Shown here: positions 15,725 through 24,014 of the stretch, piece by piece
How the letters are laid out: each line of letters opens with the position of its first letter
Position numbering within the stretch: the stretch's first letter is position 1
Source of the DNA: JAYQKL01 sp965243245
GTDB lineage: Bacteria > Pseudomonadota > Alphaproteobacteria > RS24
Direction: 5' to 3'
Length of the DNA: 64,000 bases
NCBI GenBank assembly: GCA_965243245.1
Contig: OZ251536.1
Span: 868,001 to 932,000, forward strand
Position numbers and translations under genes: made by a program
The notes under the pieces: model-generated
Databases searched by the model: none
What the model was told of the DNA's origin: nothing
Seen by the model: the letters and a program-made list of their open reading frames with translations, nothing else

Positions 15725-16342
15725 ATGACTATAAAGATGATTATAAAGATGGGAGCAAAAATCAATCTGATAGCTTGCGTCCTTTTAGTGTCAGGCATCT
15801 TTACCCAGACATTCGCAGCCCAGAACACAGATGTTTCAAACCCATCGCTTGTCACATCCGCCGTATGGGAGAAATACGTCAAACCCTCTCAGCGCGACCT
15901 ACAAAAAAACCTCACCTCATTGCAATATGAAATCACCCAAAAAGATGGCACCGAACAGCCCTTTGACAATCCATATTGGGATAATAAACAAGCTGGTATC
16001 TATGTTGATATTTTATCAGGTGAACCGCTGTTTTCTTCTTTGGACCAATATAAAAGCGGGACGGGGTGGCCTTCTTTCACCCGACCTTTGGCGGCAGAAA
16101 ACATCGTTAAAAAGGCTGATTTTTACTTAATCTGGCCGCGCACTGAAATTCGTTCGCGCCAAGGTGATAATCATATTGGCCATGTGTTCAAAGACGGACC
16201 CCAACCTACGGGCTTGCGCTATTGTATGAATTCGGCGGCTCTGAAATTCATTCCCGCCGAGAAAATGGCGGCACTGGGCTATGTAGATTTTCTTGCGCCC
16301 TTCATCCAAGCCGGCACCATAGAGATAATGGGCAAGAGATAA
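15725..16342 (+). CDS. msrB: Exported peptide-methionine (R)-S-oxide reductase, single-cysteine type
   Basis: This 205-residue MsrB repairs methionine-R-sulfoxide in proteins. The first ~33 residues form a Sec signal (basic MTIKMIIKMGAK, hydrophobic core, likely cut at TFA-AQ), so it should act in the periplasm. The catalytic segment RYCMNSAALKF and GTGWPSF are intact. Both zinc CxxC motifs are absent, and the catalytic cysteine is the only cysteine in the mature part, so no resolving cysteine exists and reduction must come from an external thiol. The ATG at 15725 has AAGGA seven bases upstream; an earlier in-frame ATG would spoil the signal peptide. The stop codon lies within a 14-bp array. 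Confidence 0.88.
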   Translation: MTIKMIIKMGAKINLIACVLLVSGIFTQTFAAQNTDVSNPSLVTSAVWEKYVKPSQRDLQKNLTSLQYEITQKDGTEQPFDNPYWDNKQAGIYVDILSGEPLFSSLDQYKSGTGWPSFTRPLAAENIVKKADFYLIWPRTEIRSRQGDNHIGHVFKDGPQPTGLRYCMNSAALKFIPAEKMAALGYVDFLAPFIQAGTIEIMGKR

Positions 16343-16362
16343 TGGGCAAGAGATAATAGGCA
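16321..16362. repeat. 14-bp tandem repeat (3 copies) across the msrB stop codon
   Basis: Three copies of AGAGATAATGGGCA, the last with A for G. The msrB stop (16340-16342) falls in the second copy, so copy number sets the C-terminal residues and the spacing to the convergent gene. Confidence 0.93.
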
Positions 16363-16366
16363 AAAG

Positions 16367-17236
16367 TCAGCCAGTCATAAGCCTATTTAAGATAGCCGCG
16401 CGTACCTGTTCGGGGTGTTCCATGGGCAAAAAATGTGTGCTTGCGCGAATGACCTCATAATGCTGGCAATAAGGATGCCGCTTGAAGGTGCGTGAATGAA
16501 TAGCTGTTGAGTTTTTCTCTCCTTTAAGAAAAACAAACGGGCTTTTGAGTTTCTTCAAATGCTTGTGAGAGCGATTCTTTTGGGCAGCAAAATTAGCCGC
16601 CTCCCATTTTGGATCGCAACTCAGCATCAACCCTTGCGCGCAGGGCTGTGAGGCGTATTTGATATAATCTGTCAAAAACGCATCTTGCCAAGTCTTAAAA
16701 ACCGCGCGCCCATGATAACGCTGGAACATTTCTTCTGCCGAATCAAAAACGCGCCGCCGCTTCAAAGCGGCATCAACATAAGCCGTTTTAGAGGATTTTC
16801 CGGTTAATCGTAAAAGCACTTTATCCATGATTAAAAAATAAGCCGGAAAACTAACGGGATCAACAAAGATTAAGCCCGCCAAAAGATCAGGTCTTTGAGC
16901 CGCAAGCATCAGACTAATCGTTGCGCCCATGCTATGGCCGCCAAGAAAAATAGGCTTCTTATGACGCTCAACAAGACGCTCAAGAACCTTGATCAAATCA
17001 TCACAATATATATGCCAACTATCATGCGCTTGAGGGTCTGCCTCTAATGTCGATTGACCATGCCCGCGCGCATCCCAAGCATAAACATGCATCTGGTTTT
17101 GTAACGGCGCAAGCAATGAACTATATGTCTTACCGCTATAACCGTTTGCGTGCGCCCAATGAAACACGGGCATATCTGCCTCGGGTGCAGGTAAAAAATG
17201 AAGTGCCTGCTTGGATAAAATTATCTCTGTTTGCAT
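16367..17236 (-). CDS. Alpha/beta hydrolase fold protein
   Basis: This ~289-residue alpha/beta hydrolase has the nucleophile elbow GGHSMGA, an oxyanion-type HANGYSGKTY loop near the N-terminus, a WDARGHGQS segment, and a C-terminal catalytic His in ASTHFLPMEHP. The substrate is unknown; esterase, lipase or haloperoxidase-like activity are all possible. No signal peptide is visible, so it is probably cytosolic. The start at 17236 is preferred (AGAGAG ten bases upstream); an ATG at 17269 would add eleven residues but has no visible ribosome-binding site. It is convergent with msrB. Confidence 0.8.
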   Translation of the reverse strand: MQTEIILSKQALHFLPAPEADMPVFHWAHANGYSGKTYSSLLAPLQNQMHVYAWDARGHGQSTLEADPQAHDSWHIYCDDLIKVLERLVERHKKPIFLGGHSMGATISLMLAAQRPDLLAGLIFVDPVSFPAYFLIMDKVLLRLTGKSSKTAYVDAALKRRRVFDSAEEMFQRYHGRAVFKTWQDAFLTDYIKYASQPCAQGLMLSCDPKWEAANFAAQKNRSHKHLKKLKSPFVFLKGEKNSTAIHSRTFKRHPYCQHYEVIRASTHFLPMEHPEQVRAAILNRLMTG

Positions 17237-17278
17237 ATTGGCGAAACTCTCTGGTGATTTAACGGTCATTTAAGCGCG

Positions 17279-17334
17279 TTAAGTGAAACACATTAAGTGA
17301 AACACATTAAGTGAAATACATTAAGTGAAACACA
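17279..17334. repeat. 14-bp tandem repeat (4 copies)
   Basis: Four copies of TTAAGTGAAACACA, the third with one C-to-T change. They are located just upstream of the hydrolase gene and between divergent promoters. Confidence 0.95.
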
Positions 17335-17439
17335 TGGGTATGATTCTTCTGGGTGCTTTCTAGTCACGCGCTTTTATTTATGCTAAAGACGCATCACGCA
17401 AGTTAATATCAGAATTAAAGCTAAAGTTGAAGTTAGCAT

Positions 17440-18369
17440 ATGCAAATTTATCTGCCCATAGCCGAGATTAGTGTCAGCACTTTTTTGTTGTTTGGCATGG
17501 GCGCGCTTGTCGGGATTTTATCTGGCATGTTTGGCGTTGGGGGAGGCTTTTTAATGACCCCTTTATTAATCTTTATAGGTATTCCGCCAGCCGTGGCGGT
17601 GGCAACGGAAGCTAATCAAATACTGGCTTCTTCTGTGTCGGGGGGGCTTGCGCACTGGCAAAAACGTGCCGTGGACATCAAAATGGGAATGGTTTTGTTC
17701 GCGGGCGGATTAGTCGGCTCATTCATCGGGGTTCAGCTCTATGCCAAATTGCGCGCCATTGGGCAAATAGACCTGACAATTTCTGTAAGCTACGTCATTT
17801 TTCTCGGTATTATCGGCCTTTTAATGCTCATCGAAAGTTTACGCGCCATTCGTTCCGCCTATCACGGCAACCCCATTCCTGCAAAACGCCCCGGACAACA
17901 TAGTTGGATACACGCTCTACCATTTCGTATGCGCTTCAAGACATCAAACCTTTATACCAGCATTATCCCCCCTATATTCATTGGCCTCATTGTTGGTATC
18001 CTTGCCGCCATTATGGGCGTCGGCGGCGGCTTCATCATGGTGCCCGCCATGATTTACATCCTGCGCATGCCAACCAATGTCGTGATCGGCACATCGCTCT
18101 TTCAAATTATTTTTGTAACCGGCACCGTTTCTATTATGCATGCCATTCAAAATCAGACAGTGGATATTGTGCTGGGCTTTATCTTGCTACTGGGCGGGGT
18201 CATCGGGGCGCAAATAGGCGCACGCATGAGCCAACGCCTGCGTGCAGAACAATTGCGTGCCTTTCTGGCTCTCATTGTTTTGGCGGTCGGCATTAAAATT
18301 TTCATGGATCTCGTCATTCAGCCAGACGAGCTTTATTCTTTCATTCAAATCCGCGCGCTCAAGCCATGA
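17440..18369 (+). CDS. TauE/SafE family anion exporter
   Basis: This 309-residue inner-membrane protein of the TauE/SafE family exports sulfite or organosulfonate-type anions in characterised members. The two duplicated halves are visible, each with the family glycine motif: GILSGMFGVGGGFLMTPLL at about residues 24-42 and GILAAIMGVGGGFIMVPAM in the second half. About eight hydrophobic segments can be traced. Its end overlaps the TIGR02186 gene by four bases (ATGA), and that pairing is conserved in Alphaproteobacteria, suggesting a two-component exporter. The substrate is not shown by sequence. Confidence 0.88.
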   Translation: MQIYLPIAEISVSTFLLFGMGALVGILSGMFGVGGGFLMTPLLIFIGIPPAVAVATEANQILASSVSGGLAHWQKRAVDIKMGMVLFAGGLVGSFIGVQLYAKLRAIGQIDLTISVSYVIFLGIIGLLMLIESLRAIRSAYHGNPIPAKRPGQHSWIHALPFRMRFKTSNLYTSIIPPIFIGLIVGILAAIMGVGGGFIMVPAMIYILRMPTNVVIGTSLFQIIFVTGTVSIMHAIQNQTVDIVLGFILLLGGVIGAQIGARMSQRLRAEQLRAFLALIVLAVGIKIFMDLVIQPDELYSFIQIRALKP

Positions 18370-19115
18370 AACAGCTAATTATATTATTGCTCCTTGGGCT
18401 GATGAATGTGGCGGCATCGGCAGATCAACTGGTTAGCGATTTATCAATCAATGAGGTAACACTTAATATTGACTTCACCGGACAAAATATTTTGCTATTT
18501 GGTGCCATAGAAAAAAACAGTAAAGCGCAACAAGATATTATTATCATCATTAAGGGCCCTAATCAGGCGGTTGCTGTCCATCGTAAATTGAATAATTTTG
18601 GGATCTGGGTCAACGGTGACAAGCGCGAGCTCACCTTTGTACCCGCTTATTATGCTATTGCCAGCACACGCCAATTGAATAAAATTACCATACCCACAGA
18701 GCTTGCGCGCCATGGTGCGGGTCTGGCTTATCTTCCGGTTCAATTTAAAGACCCGTCTCTTCTTCGGGCCGATAATCAGGCTTATATTAACGCCTTAATC
18801 AGAAATAAATTAGCCTCCAAACTTTACCAGCAAGACACAAAGGGCGTGCAAATTCTGGATGGCAGATTATTCAGAGCAGAGATTGCCATGCCGCCGGGCA
18901 TACCTGTTGGGACTTATCAGGCGCGTATTCTTTTATTTGAAAATGGTGTGTTGACCAGCCAGCAAATCAATAAAATCAATGTTGGTATTCGCGGCATAGG
19001 ACAATTGCTTTATAGCTGGGCGCATACGCGGCCCGCTCTATATGGAATCATTGGCGTTTTGGTTTCGATATTTTGTGGCTGGGGGACAGCTATTTTGTTC
19101 CGCCGGCGGGCCTAA
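18366..19115 (+). CDS. TIGR02186 family protein, exported, membrane-anchored
   Basis: This 249-residue protein has an N-terminal signal peptide (MKQLIILLLLGLMNVAASA) and a C-terminal membrane helix at about residues 222-243 followed by a basic RRRA tail, so most of it should lie in the periplasm. Segments such as LSINEVTLNIDFTGQNILLFGAI and NNFGIWVNG match the TIGR02186 family, which lacks a known function and is found beside TauE/SafE exporters. It starts inside the stop of the exporter gene, so a coupled accessory role is likely. Confidence 0.83.
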   Translation: MKQLIILLLLGLMNVAASADQLVSDLSINEVTLNIDFTGQNILLFGAIEKNSKAQQDIIIIIKGPNQAVAVHRKLNNFGIWVNGDKRELTFVPAYYAIASTRQLNKITIPTELARHGAGLAYLPVQFKDPSLLRADNQAYINALIRNKLASKLYQQDTKGVQILDGRLFRAEIAMPPGIPVGTYQARILLFENGVLTSQQINKINVGIRGIGQLLYSWAHTRPALYGIIGVLVSIFCGWGTAILFRRRA

Positions 19116-19157
19116 TGAGACGGGCGTCAATTTAAAGGCTTATCGGAAAGGCGTTTT

Positions 19158-19907
19158 ATGGCTGACAGTTTCTTTTTTTCTTTAATGCTTGCTTGGGTTG
19201 GTGGGTTTTTGAGTTTTTTATCGCCCTGTGTTCTGCCATTGGTGCCGGGTTATTTATGTTTTGCGGCCGGCATAGAATTTGACGCGCTAACCCAAGCTAA
19301 CAAAACGACAATATATCTAAAAATTCTCCCGACATCACTGGCATTTGTCTTTGGGTTTTCGGTTGTTTTTATCAGTCTTGGTGCAGGTGCCGCCGCTATT
19401 AATCCGCTTATTCTTGGGTATCAAGATATTCTTGGGAAAATTGCAGGCGTTTTCATTATCGCTCTAGGATTGCATCTGATGGGTATTATTCGGTTTAAGT
19501 TTTTACAAACCGAGATTCGCATTAATTCAAGAGTTCAAAGAAAATCCCAACACCAATTATTTATAGCATTTGGTCTTGGGCTGGCTTTTGCTTTTGGCTG
19601 GACGCCTTGCATTGGTCCAATCCTTGCAACCATTTTGACCCTCGCCGCCTCTAGCGAGAGCTTGACGGACGGCGTTATTTTGCTGAGTGCCTATGCCCTC
19701 GGACTAGGGTTGCCGTTTATTTTAACATCGCTTGGGGTGTCGTATTTTTTGCAAACCAACAACAAAATAAAACCGCATATGCGCAAGATAGAGATAGTCA
19801 CCGGCGGATTATTGACCTTGACCGGCGGGTTGATTTATCTTGGCTCTTTGCAAATATTGGCAAGCTATCTTCTCGACTGGATGCCTTTTTTATCAAAACT
19901 AGGCTAA
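19158..19907 (+). CDS. ccdA: CcdA-type cytochrome c biogenesis / thiol-relay membrane protein
   Basis: This 249-residue six-helix membrane protein of the CcdA/DsbD-beta family carries electrons from cytosolic thioredoxin to periplasmic thiol proteins. The two conserved redox cysteines are visible in SPCVLPLVPGYLCF (first half) and GWTPCIGPILAT (second half). It sits 42 bases after the TIGR02186 gene on the same strand and could reduce periplasmic partners such as the nearby single-cysteine MsrB (inference). No cytochrome c maturation genes are in the window. Confidence 0.9.
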   Translation: MADSFFFSLMLAWVGGFLSFLSPCVLPLVPGYLCFAAGIEFDALTQANKTTIYLKILPTSLAFVFGFSVVFISLGAGAAAINPLILGYQDILGKIAGVFIIALGLHLMGIIRFKFLQTEIRINSRVQRKSQHQLFIAFGLGLAFAFGWTPCIGPILATILTLAASSESLTDGVILLSAYALGLGLPFILTSLGVSYFLQTNNKIKPHMRKIEIVTGGLLTLTGGLIYLGSLQILASYLLDWMPFLSKLG

Positions 19908-19935
19908 AGACGTCAGCAATTCTTTTTCAAAGCCA

Positions 19936-21438
19936 TCATAAAATATCCAGCACACTATCAGCAGGGCGAGCCAATACAGCACGGCGACCCTTCACAACAA
20001 TCGGGCGTTCAATCAAAATAGGGTGCTGTGCCATCGCCGCTATAAGCTTAGCCGCATCGCTCTCTTTTGTGAGCTTGAGAGTCTTAAACATTTGTTCGCC
20101 TTTGCGTATCAAAGCAGCAGGCGGTATTTTCAACTTCTTTAGCAATGCCCTAATCTCATCTACACTGAGCGGTTCTTTCAAATACTCAACCACTTTGATT
20201 TTCTGCCCCCTCTCTTTAAGTAATGCCAGTGTCTGGCGAGACTTAGAACAACGCGGATTATGATAAATCGTCACCCGCAAAGTGTCAGACGCTTTAGTTT
20301 TTGAGGGCTTCGCGCGTGCCAGTTTTGCATGGGGCAATTTTATAACAGTTTTCTTTTTTGCCACAGACTTGCTTGGCAACGCGTCCAAAGCAACATCTAC
20401 CCCCACAGCTTCCGAAATATTCGTAAAGCCATCCGCTCTTAGAAGATTTGATAGCGCGCGCTTCAATGGCGAAACCATCCCGACCCCCTGATAAGTCAGA
20501 GCCGAATATAACTGCACTAAACTTGCGCCCGCCCGAATTTTTGCATAAGCATCCTGTGCACTCGCAATCCCCCCCACACCAATAAGCACAAGCTGCCCTT
20601 GGGTCAATCGGCGGGCTTTGCCGAGCATTTCAGTAGACGCCTCCATAAGTGGCTTACCCGACAGCCCCCCTGCCTCATCAGCATGCTTTTCACCCATAAC
20701 GCCATCACGCGCGGTCGTCGTGTTGGAAACAATCAGTCCGGTTATTTTGGCTTTCAGTGCTGTTTCAGCCATATCAGCGAGCTGGGCATCATCAAGATCA
20801 GGCGCAATCTTTAAAAAAATAGGCGTTTTAGGCACCGCTTGCTTCACTTTTTTAAGCACAGCAGATAGCGGTTTGCGCGCCTGTAAATCTCGCAAACCCG
20901 GTGTATTGGGCGACGAGACATTAACCGTCAGATAAGAAGCGTATTCACCGAAAACCTGCGCGCCTGTTTCATAATCCAAAATACGGTCATTGGTATTTTT
21001 ATTAGCACCAATATTGACGCCAATAATACCCATCGGCATACGGCGCGAAAGACGCGTTCGGACGGCTTCATGTCCTTGATTGTTAAATCCCAGCCGATTG
21101 ATGATGGCTTGGGAATTTTTCAACCGAAAAAGACGCGGGTGCGGTTGTCCATTTTGAGGCTCAGGGGTCACTGTTCCAATTTCTATAAAGCCAAAGCCAA
21201 TTTTCAAAACCCCATCAATAGCTTCACCATTTTTGTCAAAACCGGCGGCCAGCCCAAGCGGATTTGAAAATGTTAAGCCAAATAAATCCTGTTTGAGGAT
21301 ATAGTCATCCCGTTCCGGCATCGGCAATGATATAGGGAATATGCGGGCAAAAATAGACAAGCTACGCAGAGCCAATTTATGGGCAATTTCTGGTTTCACC
21401 AAAAATAATATTGGACGAATGGTTTTGTAAAACGACAT
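19936..21438 (-). CDS. pyrD: PyrD-ArsC fusion: dihydroorotate dehydrogenase (quinone) plus arsenate-reductase-like domain
   Basis: A single 500-residue frame joins two enzymes. Residues 1 to about 350 are class 2 dihydroorotate dehydrogenase (membrane-associated, FMN, electrons to quinone) with NVSSPNTPGLRDL (catalytic Ser175/176) and GVGGIASAQDAY. A Lys/Ala-rich linker (about 356-386) follows. Residues about 387-500 form an ArsC-family domain with Cys397 in NPRCSKSR and arginines 445, 478 and 491 at the spacing of the E. coli ArsC catalytic set. Separate adjacent pyrD and arsC genes are common in this class; here no stop, ATG or ribosome-binding site separates them, though an internal TTG/GTG start near codon 387 cannot be ruled out. 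Whether the ArsC part reduces arsenate or another substrate is unknown. Confidence 0.92.
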   Translation of the reverse strand: MSFYKTIRPILFLVKPEIAHKLALRSLSIFARIFPISLPMPERDDYILKQDLFGLTFSNPLGLAAGFDKNGEAIDGVLKIGFGFIEIGTVTPEPQNGQPHPRLFRLKNSQAIINRLGFNNQGHEAVRTRLSRRMPMGIIGVNIGANKNTNDRILDYETGAQVFGEYASYLTVNVSSPNTPGLRDLQARKPLSAVLKKVKQAVPKTPIFLKIAPDLDDAQLADMAETALKAKITGLIVSNTTTARDGVMGEKHADEAGGLSGKPLMEASTEMLGKARRLTQGQLVLIGVGGIASAQDAYAKIRAGASLVQLYSALTYQGVGMVSPLKRALSNLLRADGFTNISEAVGVDVALDALPSKSVAKKKTVIKLPHAKLARAKPSKTKASDTLRVTIYHNPRCSKSRQTLALLKERGQKIKVVEYLKEPLSVDEIRALLKKLKIPPAALIRKGEQMFKTLKLTKESDAAKLIAAMAQHPILIERPIVVKGRRAVLARPADSVLDIL

Positions 21439-21523
21439 AAGTAACTCTCAAATCTATCAGTTCTGTATTCCCAATTCTTCGGGGAATTGATGTGTCTTGC
21501 CCGCAATGGGGAGCAACCATTTA

Positions 21524-21574
21524 CGTTGGACTTGGTGCCGCGTTGGACTTGGTGCCGCGTTGGACTTGGGGCGA
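21524..21574. repeat. 17-bp tandem repeat (about 3 copies)
   Basis: CGTTGGACTTGGTGCCG occurs twice perfectly and a third time with small differences at its end. Confidence 0.93.
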
Positions 21575-21665
21575 AGCTGTCCAAGAGAGGAAAAATGGAT
21601 AAAACCATCAGCTAAATCAACCAAATATCCTCTATAACAACCAGACTTACAAGCTGCTTGTCACT

Positions 21666-21710
21666 GCGTCAAGTCGCAGAGCGTCAAGTCGCAGAGCGTC
21701 AAGTTGCAGA
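21666..21710. repeat. 15-bp tandem repeat (3 copies)
   Basis: Three copies of GCGTCAAGTCGCAGA, the last with one change, about 30 bases beyond the lysK stop codon. Confidence 0.93.
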
Positions 21711-21743
21711 TTTTATAGATAAACGCCTCGGCTTGCTCACGCA

Positions 21744-23384
21744 TCAAACATCCTCATGGCTATTACTTACATCGTTGCTGTCACCCTTGCTAGCAAGCGC
21801 ATCGTCAATCATAGCAATCGTCTTGCCAACACCATAAAGCGCCGCAAATGACCCAAAACGAGGCCCTTGGCTTTGCCCCAGCAAAATTTCATAAAGAGCT
21901 TTGAACCAGTCACGCAAGTTTTCTTCAAAAAACACTTTTCCGACAGCATAAACCTCAGTCTGAATTGTTTCAGCATCAGCGCGTTCAGGCAAGCTGGCTA
22001 ATTTTTCTCGCAATTGTGCAAGCGCGTCCCGCTCTTTTGGCTCCGCAACACGGTAAGATTTGGTCGGTTTCACAAAATCATGGAAATAAGCAATCGCATA
22101 AGTTGCTAACTTATCCAATATTGGCAGTTGCTCAGGGCTAACCTCACTCGCTTCGGGTGCATAAGATTTAATGAAACCCCATAGCACATCTTTATTTTCA
22201 GCATTACTGGCAGAAACAAGGTTCAATAATAAAGAAAAACTAACCGACAAATCCACCATAGGCGGCATGCCAGCATGAATATGCCAAACAGGATTGGTCA
22301 ATTGTGTGCCGGGTTCTTGAGTTTTATATTTATCCAAGAAGGTCAGATATTCATCAACATTTTTCGGAATGACATCAAAATGCAACCGCTTGGCCTTGCG
22401 CGGGTTTTGGAACATAAAAAGCGTAAGGCTTTCAGGTGAAGCATAAGTCAACCAATTCTCAATCGTGATGCCATTGCCTTTTGACTTAGATATTTTATGC
22501 CCCTCTGCGTCTAAAAAAAGCTCATAACTAAAGCCCTCAGGCGGCGTGCCGCCAATGGCGCGGCAAATCTGCGAAGACAATTTCACACTCTCTATCAAGT
22601 CTTTACCCGCCATTTCATAATCAACCCCCAAAGCACACCACCGCATCGCCCAATCCGCTTTCCACTGCAACTTGCAAGCACCATTCGTAACGGCCGCCGT
22701 CACCACCTCAAGACTATCAGGGTGCCGATAGGTAATCGTGCCATTTTCAAGGTTACGCGCCATAACCGACACCATTAAAACGCGACCAGATTGCGGACAA
22801 ATCGGCAAAAATGGACTGTAAGTTTTGCGACGTTCTTCACCTAAAGTCGGCAAAATGACATTCATAACATCATCATAATGAGCCAAAACATTAAGTAGCG
22901 TTTCATTCATGCGCCCGCAAGTGTAATAGTGCGTCGCGCTAACAAATTCATAATCAAACCCAAACTGGTCAAGAAATGCGCACAAACGCGCATTATTATG
23001 AGCCCCAAAACTATCATGTGTTCCAAATGGGTCAGGAACACTGGTCAATGGTTGGTCGAGATATTCAGACAGCATATCCTTATTGGGGACATTGTCAGGA
23101 ACTTTACGCAACCCATCCATATCATCTGAGAAACATATAAGTTTGGTCGCAATATCCGGCGCCAGAACTTTAAAAGCTTGACGCACCATGCTCGTGCGCA
23201 CCACCTCACCAAATGTCCCAATATGCGGCAATCCAGACGGGCCGTAACCTGTTTCAAACAAAACCGATGACTGGCCCGTTTTTTTAACCCGCGCCAAAAC
23301 CTTACGTGCTTCATCAAAAGGCCATGCCTTACTTACAAGCGCAAGTTCCATCAATGCCTGATTATTGCTTGCCAGATCACTCAT
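21744..23384 (-). CDS. lysK: Class I lysyl-tRNA synthetase
   Basis: This 546-residue archaeal-type (class I) LysRS charges tRNA-Lys with lysine. The HIGH-like motif PSGLPHIGTF lies at about residues 49-58 and the KMSKS-like motif KISKSKGN at about 297-304. The length fits the family. Class I LysRS replaces the usual class II LysS in many Alphaproteobacteria, so the form itself is a lineage trait. No class II lysS is in the window. The ATG at 23384 is followed by MSDLASNNQ. A TerB gene lies divergently upstream, and the pyrD fusion follows downstream on the same strand after a repeat-rich gap. Confidence 0.95.
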   Translation of the reverse strand: MSDLASNNQALMELALVSKAWPFDEARKVLARVKKTGQSSVLFETGYGPSGLPHIGTFGEVVRTSMVRQAFKVLAPDIATKLICFSDDMDGLRKVPDNVPNKDMLSEYLDQPLTSVPDPFGTHDSFGAHNNARLCAFLDQFGFDYEFVSATHYYTCGRMNETLLNVLAHYDDVMNVILPTLGEERRKTYSPFLPICPQSGRVLMVSVMARNLENGTITYRHPDSLEVVTAAVTNGACKLQWKADWAMRWCALGVDYEMAGKDLIESVKLSSQICRAIGGTPPEGFSYELFLDAEGHKISKSKGNGITIENWLTYASPESLTLFMFQNPRKAKRLHFDVIPKNVDEYLTFLDKYKTQEPGTQLTNPVWHIHAGMPPMVDLSVSFSLLLNLVSASNAENKDVLWGFIKSYAPEASEVSPEQLPILDKLATYAIAYFHDFVKPTKSYRVAEPKERDALAQLREKLASLPERADAETIQTEVYAVGKVFFEENLRDWFKALYEILLGQSQGPRFGSFAALYGVGKTIAMIDDALASKGDSNDVSNSHEDV

Positions 23385-23484
23385 GCCATCCTCTATAGGG
23401 TTTGGACAGGGTTGTCAAAAAGCATTATCTAGCGCACTCTAGCTATATTGAACAGCAAATTTTATACTTTATCTGGATGCCCGT

Positions 23485-23937
23485 ATGTCAGTTTCGCCGA
23501 TTTTTTCAACCGAGCAAGTTCTTGTTCAGCTCATGCTGACCATGGCGGCCGCAGATGGCGGCGTTTCGGATATAGAGATCGAACGCATTGAAAGATTGAT
23601 CACGGTTTTACCTGTTTTCAATAAATTGCCACTTGAAACCATGCCTCTTATATTGGATCAATTTAGTGCTTTGATGTCTGATGAAAACGGACTTGACGCC
23701 CTGCTCGAAACGGTCGCTCACACCATACCAAAGAGCCTACATGAAACCGCTTATGCGTTGGCGGTTGAGATTGCCGCCATTGATTTAGATGTTCAGCCCG
23801 AAGAGCTCAGACTGCTTGAGCTTTTACGCGATACCCTGAAACTTGAAAAACTCGTCGCGGCCGCGATTGAACGCGGCGCCCGTGCGCGCTTTACTGCTCT
23901 GCCTACGACAAGCACTTTTATGCGCCCGCCATCATAA
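23485..23937 (+). CDS. TerB-like (tellurite resistance fold) protein
   Basis: This 150-residue all-helical protein resembles the TerB family. The metal-site-like AAADGGVSDIEIERIERL segment (about 21-38) and the second acidic motif AAIDLDVQPEELRLLELL (about 110-127) are typical of TerB proteins. No signal peptide or membrane helix is visible, so it is cytosolic. The family name comes from tellurite resistance operons, but chromosomal single-gene copies like this have no proven role. It is divergent from lysK, and a glycosyltransferase gene follows after 77 bases. Confidence 0.8.
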   Translation: MSVSPIFSTEQVLVQLMLTMAAADGGVSDIEIERIERLITVLPVFNKLPLETMPLILDQFSALMSDENGLDALLETVAHTIPKSLHETAYALAVEIAAIDLDVQPEELRLLELLRDTLKLEKLVAAAIERGARARFTALPTTSTFMRPPS

Positions 23938-24014
23938 CAATCTGAGGTTGCCTCTTAATTTAATAAAACCTTTAGTTTATTGCACTTAGCTTCCCCCCTC
24001 TGCCTAATGGAAGC

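Larger units (their letters stand above)
21439..21743. other. Intergenic region with two tandem arrays, no gene
   Basis: This region lies between lysK and the pyrD fusion, both read leftwards. It holds a 17-bp array (21524-21574), a 15-bp array (21666-21710) and an imperfect hairpin CAATTC/GAATTG near 21470-21490. No open frame with a ribosome-binding site or RNA gene is seen. Confidence 0.6.

Noticed and set aside
17279..17334. CtrA binding sites (TTAA-N7-TTAA) in the TTAAGTG repeat
   Set aside because: The TTAA elements are separated by ten bases rather than seven, and the spacing is set by the 14-bp tandem unit.
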